Program-made: the position numbers and the translations under genes
Part shown: in pieces, positions 7,303 through 10,759 of the stretch
Numbering within the stretch: position 1 is the first letter of the stretch
Layout of the letters: each line of letters opens with the position of its first letter
Notes under the pieces: model-generated
Told to the model about the DNA's origin: nothing
The model's input: the letters and a program-made list of their open reading frames with translations, nothing else
Databases searched by the model: none
NCBI GenBank assembly: GCA_000310025.1
Contig: FN649729.1
Location: 1,467,451-1,478,209, forward strand
Direction of reading: 5' to 3'
DNA from: Ectocarpus siliculosus
Lineage: Eukaryota; Sar; Phaeophyceae; Ectocarpales; Ectocarpaceae
DNA length: 10,759 bases

Positions 7303-7456
7303 CTAGAACATGAAGGAAGAAACGTTGACGTCCTACATTATCTCTCCGCACAAAATGGTTAGCCGAGAGTTGGGTCTCTGTTTCTCCTACTCGAACGAAA
7401 CGAAAGAGCGGCGGAAATTACGACCCACCACACGGAGGCCACATTAATGCCTACTT

Positions 7457-8423
7457 GGGATGTCCGTTACCCCTTTCCGGGAAAATTCCGGTAAATACTC
7501 TACCGGGCGGAAAAAGCCAAGTACCGGGGGGGGGAAACCGTACCCTGCGGGGGTCTCACTTGTGGAGATCGCCCCAGCCCCCCAACCAAACCCTAACCCT
7601 GCCCTCGCGAGGGGCGACCTTGGCGCAATCAGACGGCCAACGTCCAGTGACGAGCTGGTAGAATTGTAGGCGAACCTGTGCTCGCCCGCTTTTCTGTTTT
7701 GCTTCATGTTTCAACTACACGAGAAGAAGAGTAGATTTGTATCGTGTCTTTGTTGGCGTTTGGAATGGTGGGGTGGGGGAATGGAACGGAGGCGGTGATG
7801 GTTTGCTCGTTGACAATTTTGTTTTTCTGACTTCTCGGGATGGTAGTTTATCCCGTTTTTTTTCTTTTCCCTCGTTGCTTGTGGAGAGAGACACGGACCT
7901 ACGGGAGCTTCATCACGTTCTAGTTTTCATCGCATCTTTGGAATATGTTTCTCTCGTTGCTGTCAAGCTGTGGAGCTAGCTGTGGAAGAGGGGTACTACA
8001 CAAGCGCATCCCCGCGTCCTTGTTTGCCTGCCCAACGACCAACTATGAGACCCAAGAAAGCGTGGTGCTTGCTGCTGAACAACCTATCTGCACGACTGAC
8101 TGCTATCAATTTTTGTTCGGAGCGTTGATAGAGTGAACAAAAAGCAAACATACGCACTCCGGAATATGCACCTCTCACGAACAGAAAGAAAGGCGCCACG
8201 CACAAAGAACAAAAGGCGGTCACAAAATGTTCGAAAGCAAATACTATTTTGGGTTTACCTACACAAAGAGCAGCATCAGCAGCACAACGAATGGAACGGT
8301 TGATTTCCCCTGGGACGGGGCATTATTATATCCCCGGTTTTTTTGGCATCTTACCGGCCGGTAAAATTCAAAACCTTTTGTTTTTGTTCGGTAAGGGTAT
8401 TTGTTAGGAGTAACGGACGTCCC
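7457..8423. mobile_element. Candidate non-autonomous TIR element
   Basis: gggatgtccgttacccc at 7457-7473 is matched, in reverse complement, by ggagtaacggacgtccc at 8407-8423 (15/17). Subterminal similarity continues: taccgggcgg, a short A-rich run with gccaa, then accgggg on the left (7501 onward), against taccggccgg, A-rich with gccaa, then accgggg on the right (read down from about 8363). Identity stops at the outer ggga on both sides, as expected for element ends. No transposase frame is visible in the 967 bases and no clear target-site duplication was found. It could also be two inverted copies of a shorter dispersed repeat. Confidence 0.35.
8351..8364. repeat. Perfect 14-base palindrome
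   Basis: ttaccggccggtaa is identical to its reverse complement. It lies in the subterminal part of the right arm of the candidate TIR element, so it may be a binding-site-like element or simply part of that repeat. Confidence 0.8.
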
Positions 8424-8473
8424 TGAAGGACGTGTGAACGATTCTGGTACGAGCACAGCCTCCAGAGCACTAT

Positions 8474-8652
8474 ACCTTGCACCAAGGGCCTGCACTGTAT
8501 GTGTCACGCCGCCTATCAGAACAGGAGCAGCAGACTAGGGAAATATCATGGTAATCGTGCTTAAACTGGACCGTGATGGCGTTTCCGAGCAGGCGTACCG
8601 TGCAGTACAACAACTGAACAAAGCGCCCGCGCTTGGTGCTGAAGAGTTGATC
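8474..8652 (-). CDS. Candidate exon Y of an unidentified minus-strand gene
   Basis: An excellent acceptor (gagatttttttgcag, exon start 8652) opens a frame reading DQLFSTKRGRFVQLLYC, then TVRLLGNAITVQFKHDYHD, with G/C-rich third positions in the first 30 codons. The frame stays open to a usable donor AAG|gtatag (exon end 8474), although its last part (SLVCCSCSDRRR) looks less protein-like, so the true end may be earlier. The 'GRxxxLLYxxRLL' helix is faintly reminiscent of the N-terminal GRDK..QY..R.L region of PEX11 peroxisome proteins. That is a weak, from-memory resemblance and not an assignment. Confidence 0.35.
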
Positions 8653-8855
8653 CTGCAAAAAAATCTCAAAAACTCTGCAAGAGCTTGAGCACCACTTGTG
8701 AGCTCGGTTTAGAACCCTTACACAACAAATCTATGTGGTGGCCATTCGTAGGATGACCCTCAAGGAACTATGAACCCCAAACTGCGCCAAAACTTATCGC
8801 AGGTTGAAGTACATTTATTTCTGTAGTAGGTGCAGGCGAAAACATGTTGTCTTAC

Positions 8856-8980
8856 CGACGGCGGGAAGGGCGCCCAACCCAACCGAACCGAGGAATACTT
8901 TCGCAGCCAGCGTGGCAGCAGCAGCGGCGGAGCCCCAGCAACGTGCATTTCGCGAGCCCATGGATCTCTTCGTCGTCGCT
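8856..8980 (-). CDS. Candidate exon X of the same unidentified minus-strand gene
   Basis: A GC-rich block sits exactly between a strong minus-strand acceptor (ccctcctctgatatatttcag) and a consensus donor (CCGTCG|gtaaga). A 203-nt intron then separates it from exon Y. All three frames are open. The frame in phase with exon Y reads REMHVAGAPPLLLPRW and LRKYSSVRLGWAPFPPS; another frame gives an Ala-rich hydrophobic segment. The plus strand is also open here and has its own good donor at 9004, so strand is not certain. Confidence 0.3.
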
Positions 8981-9142
8981 CTGAAATATATCAGAGGAGG
9001 GAAGGTAAGAATCGTCAACCAACCCTGGTGGATACCACCATGGTCGGTCGGAAGTTAGAAGTATTCTCAGAGAAGAATAGAATCAATGACTCAATGCAAG
9101 CCCCGTATCCAGCCGGTTTTTCTCCCCCAAACTGTAAACACT

Positions 9143-9235
9143 TCAACCCATCCCCTTCGACTGCTGTATGGATATGTCTCGGAGCTCTTTGATTGCACTT
9201 GCATATTTTCTAAAGTATCCTGTTTCCGTCGCCAT
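9143..9235 (-). CDS. Small ORF or possible first exon (30 codons)
   Basis: ATG at 9235 lies in a strong eukaryotic start context (G at -3, G at +4). The frame reads MATETGYFRKYASAIKELRD and ends at TGA (9145-9143) after ten more residues. The peptide is charged and helical in character. It could be an upstream or short ORF, or the start exon of the gene holding exons X and Y. A phase-compatible donor (G|gttgaa) exists but is poor. Confidence 0.2.
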   Translation of the reverse strand: MATETGYFRKYASAIKELRDISIQQSKGMG

Positions 9236-10108
9236 GACGCGTCTCCCTGTCCCTGCTAGCGGTTTTCCGCACCATACCAACACGATTGAGCGGGCACGGG
9301 TTCGAGAACTACTGCCTGTTGTGTGTATCGAGGTGCCCGCTCGCTGTCATTGTTTTCTGTGTGCCGCACTTTGAGCCTCTAGCAGGGCGCCCGATCTGTC
9401 CTGCCTGCTGTTCACATCAGCGCGAACGGAAGATGAACAAGGTGCCGGTTCTTGGAACAGCGTGGTCGTCGTGTCTTTTTTTAGAAGTATCGATCTACCC
9501 TCACAGAAAGACCAGCCGTGCGTGTCTTTTGTATGCATTACAGCAGCGGTACCGAGACTTTTCCTCAACGACAGACAACAACGACCTTTTCCCCTCCGGT
9601 ACAGCAGTGGGGATTATACTACCCACCTTACTTCTACGGGTAGCTTCGCTGTCCCTGATACACAACAACGCTACGACAAGTTTTTTAGACAGTCCACAAG
9701 GAAGTCCTAACAGTACAGGCAGGTTGGAAGCGGCTACACATCACCGCACACACAGAGCAACCGGGACAGAGCAAACAGCAACAACAACTAATACAACAAC
9801 AACAACGAGCGGCTACCTGCGTACCACGAAGCGGAACAAGCCTACATGTCTTCAACCGGGCCGGCTTTTGCGTCAGCGATGATGGGCTCACCTCTGTCGA
9901 GAGTAGGAAACGATGGCGCTCTGCTGCTTATGTGCTTGTTGTTGTGCTCCCACTCGCGCTGTGCTGCTGCTGCTGGTGTGTGTCAACTTTCAGCGCGGAG
10001 CCTACAGTACGATTGATTGTACACGCACAGACAGAGTGAAAGAATACCCGCCCGAACTTCGTAAACCAGGCCTCTGCTGCTTTGGTTTGTTGCTCCGTTT
10101 GTTCCGCA

Positions 10109-10132
10109 CCCCCCCCCCCCCCGCGCGCGCGC
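10109..10132. repeat. C14 homopolymer followed by (GC)5
   Basis: A 14-C run passes directly into five GC dinucleotides, a purine/pyrimidine alternation of the kind that can adopt Z-DNA. It lies in unassigned sequence. Confidence 0.9.
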
Positions 10133-10759
10133 CGATACTGCAGCATAGCAGCATCACTGCTTGTTTGTAGTTGAGGTCAGCGTCTGCCCCTCCTCCTTCG
10201 AAATCTGCATCCAAACGCATCGTGCACGAGGCGAAATACACAGCAGCGGCGGAGTGTCGTAGATAGAGCGGAACTGCTGCGTGCGGCAATCGGAGAGTGC
10301 TTTAGCGCACACATGCGTGGATGCACGTCGCGCGCGGCGTAAAGTCGATTGGGGTTTTTGGGCTTCGTGCTCTGCTCCTTGTGCGTACTGGTGGCTTTGT
10401 GTGCTGGGTGTGCGGGTTTACTTTTAGCGCAGGACTGTCGTTTTTGTTAACAGTCCAGTGGGCTGGTGTGGCATGGCATCGGGACATCGGGACATCATCC
10501 GGATATACATTTGGACTGTTCGATCAAGTCCCAAACGAAAACTTTCTCTCGCTTGCTGCTTTGCTGCACTGCCTTCCTTTGCGGGCGAGGCAACGCTTTT
10601 CCCTTCGAGATCCTCGACTTCCCCAAGGATCCCAAAAGCCTCTGCCAACTTCTCTCTCTTGTTTGTACCCTGTATCAAGGGTATACACGTGAAAAAAAAA
10701 TCGAGACACATAGATAAAGGCCAAATAATCGAAAATCGGGGTCATTTGGGCGGGGGGGG

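Larger units (their letters stand above)
7303..8473. other. Region upstream of the membrane-protein gene; mostly non-coding
   Basis: It should contain the promoter and 5' exon of the minus-strand gene, but no TATA box or start exon can be fixed. It contains the inverted-repeat-bounded segment 7457-8423, a perfect 12-base palindrome ccctcgcgaggg at about 7602-7613 and a perfect 14-base palindrome at 8351-8364. An 87-codon minus frame (7707-7444) overlaps the left inverted repeat and has no supporting features. Confidence 0.5.
9000..10759. other. Unassigned right end; low-complexity tracts and open frames only
   Basis: No gene is firmly supported. Noted: a 30-codon minus ORF at 9235-9143 with G at -3 and +4; a plus-strand coding-like frame 9810-9900; a Lys/Glu/Ala-rich minus frame at about 10690-10540; a CAA-rich patch at 9776-9806; CTG units near 9961-9976; a C14 plus (GC)5 block at 10109-10132; and a terminal G run. 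These could be exons of one or more genes that extend past the window. Confidence 0.5.

Noticed and set aside
7587-7600. Telomere-like aaaccctaaccct
   Set aside because: Only about two units, which is too short to call an interstitial telomeric repeat.
7444-7707. 87-codon minus-strand frame as first exon of the membrane-protein gene
   Set aside because: It has no signal-peptide character, no good phase-0 donor, and it runs through the left inverted repeat of the candidate mobile element.
9286-9882. 198-codon plus-strand frame
   Set aside because: The C-terminal third is a Thr-rich reading of CAA repeats and the rest has no recognisable feature. The competing frames are equally open.
10321-10692. 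123-codon plus-strand hydrophobic frame
   Set aside because: T/G-rich composition gives the hydrophobic reading. An overlapping minus frame (LAEAFGILGEVEDLEG) is at least as coding-like, and neither has clear exon borders.
1-10759. CRISPR arrays, tRNA or rRNA genes, bacterial operons, viral genes
   Set aside because: No regularly spaced repeats, cloverleaf or rRNA-like blocks were seen. Genes are spliced and eukaryotic, and no virus hallmark protein is visible.

Overview
The window looks like nuclear DNA from an intron-rich eukaryote. Genes are split by GT-AG introns of about 0.2-1.1 kb, exons are GC-rich with G/C-biased third positions, and the non-coding DNA carries CT, CAA, CTG and poly-G/poly-C tracts. 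From memory, the ten-cysteine module on the minus strand resembles modules common in brown-alga (Ectocarpus-like) proteins. A stramenopile, probably a brown alga, is therefore my best guess; this is inference.

Left part (1-3003, + strand): the last five exons of a CRAL-TRIO (Sec14-like) lipid-binding protein, with earlier exons left of the window. The exons are 209-345, 1230-1335, 1621-1757, 2270-2377 and 2904-3003. They join in phase into 195 residues that cover the end of CRAL_TRIO_N, the lipid-binding core and the closing LP..LGG motif. Intron 1 holds a 58-base CT microsatellite, intron 3 a perfect 9-bp hairpin, and the last acceptor is preceded by a CAA repeat instead of a pyrimidine tract.

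Middle (3004-4754): about 1.75 kb between two convergent genes with no convincing coding sequence. It contains a strong 11-bp-stem hairpin near 3306-3353.

Centre (4755-7302, - strand): a three-exon reconstruction of a secretory-pathway membrane protein. It has a hydrophobic, signal-like N terminus, one 10-Cys extracellular module on its own 189-nt phase 1-1 exon, a Pro/Thr stalk, three transmembrane helices that obey the positive-inside rule, a CxCxxC-type juxtamembrane cluster and a Ser-rich tail. I do not recognise this architecture as a named family. It is the most interesting object here. Its first exon (start codon) and one acceptor remain uncertain.

Right part (7303-10759): mostly unassigned. 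7457-8423 is bounded by 17-base inverted repeats (15/17 identical) with further subterminal similarity, so it may be a non-autonomous TIR element next to the 5' end of the membrane-protein gene. Two well-delimited minus-strand exon candidates (8980-8856 and 8652 to about 8474) suggest a third gene of unknown identity. 9000-10759 holds low-complexity tracts and several open but unconvincing reading frames. The described genes are independent transcription units; nothing in the sequence links them functionally.
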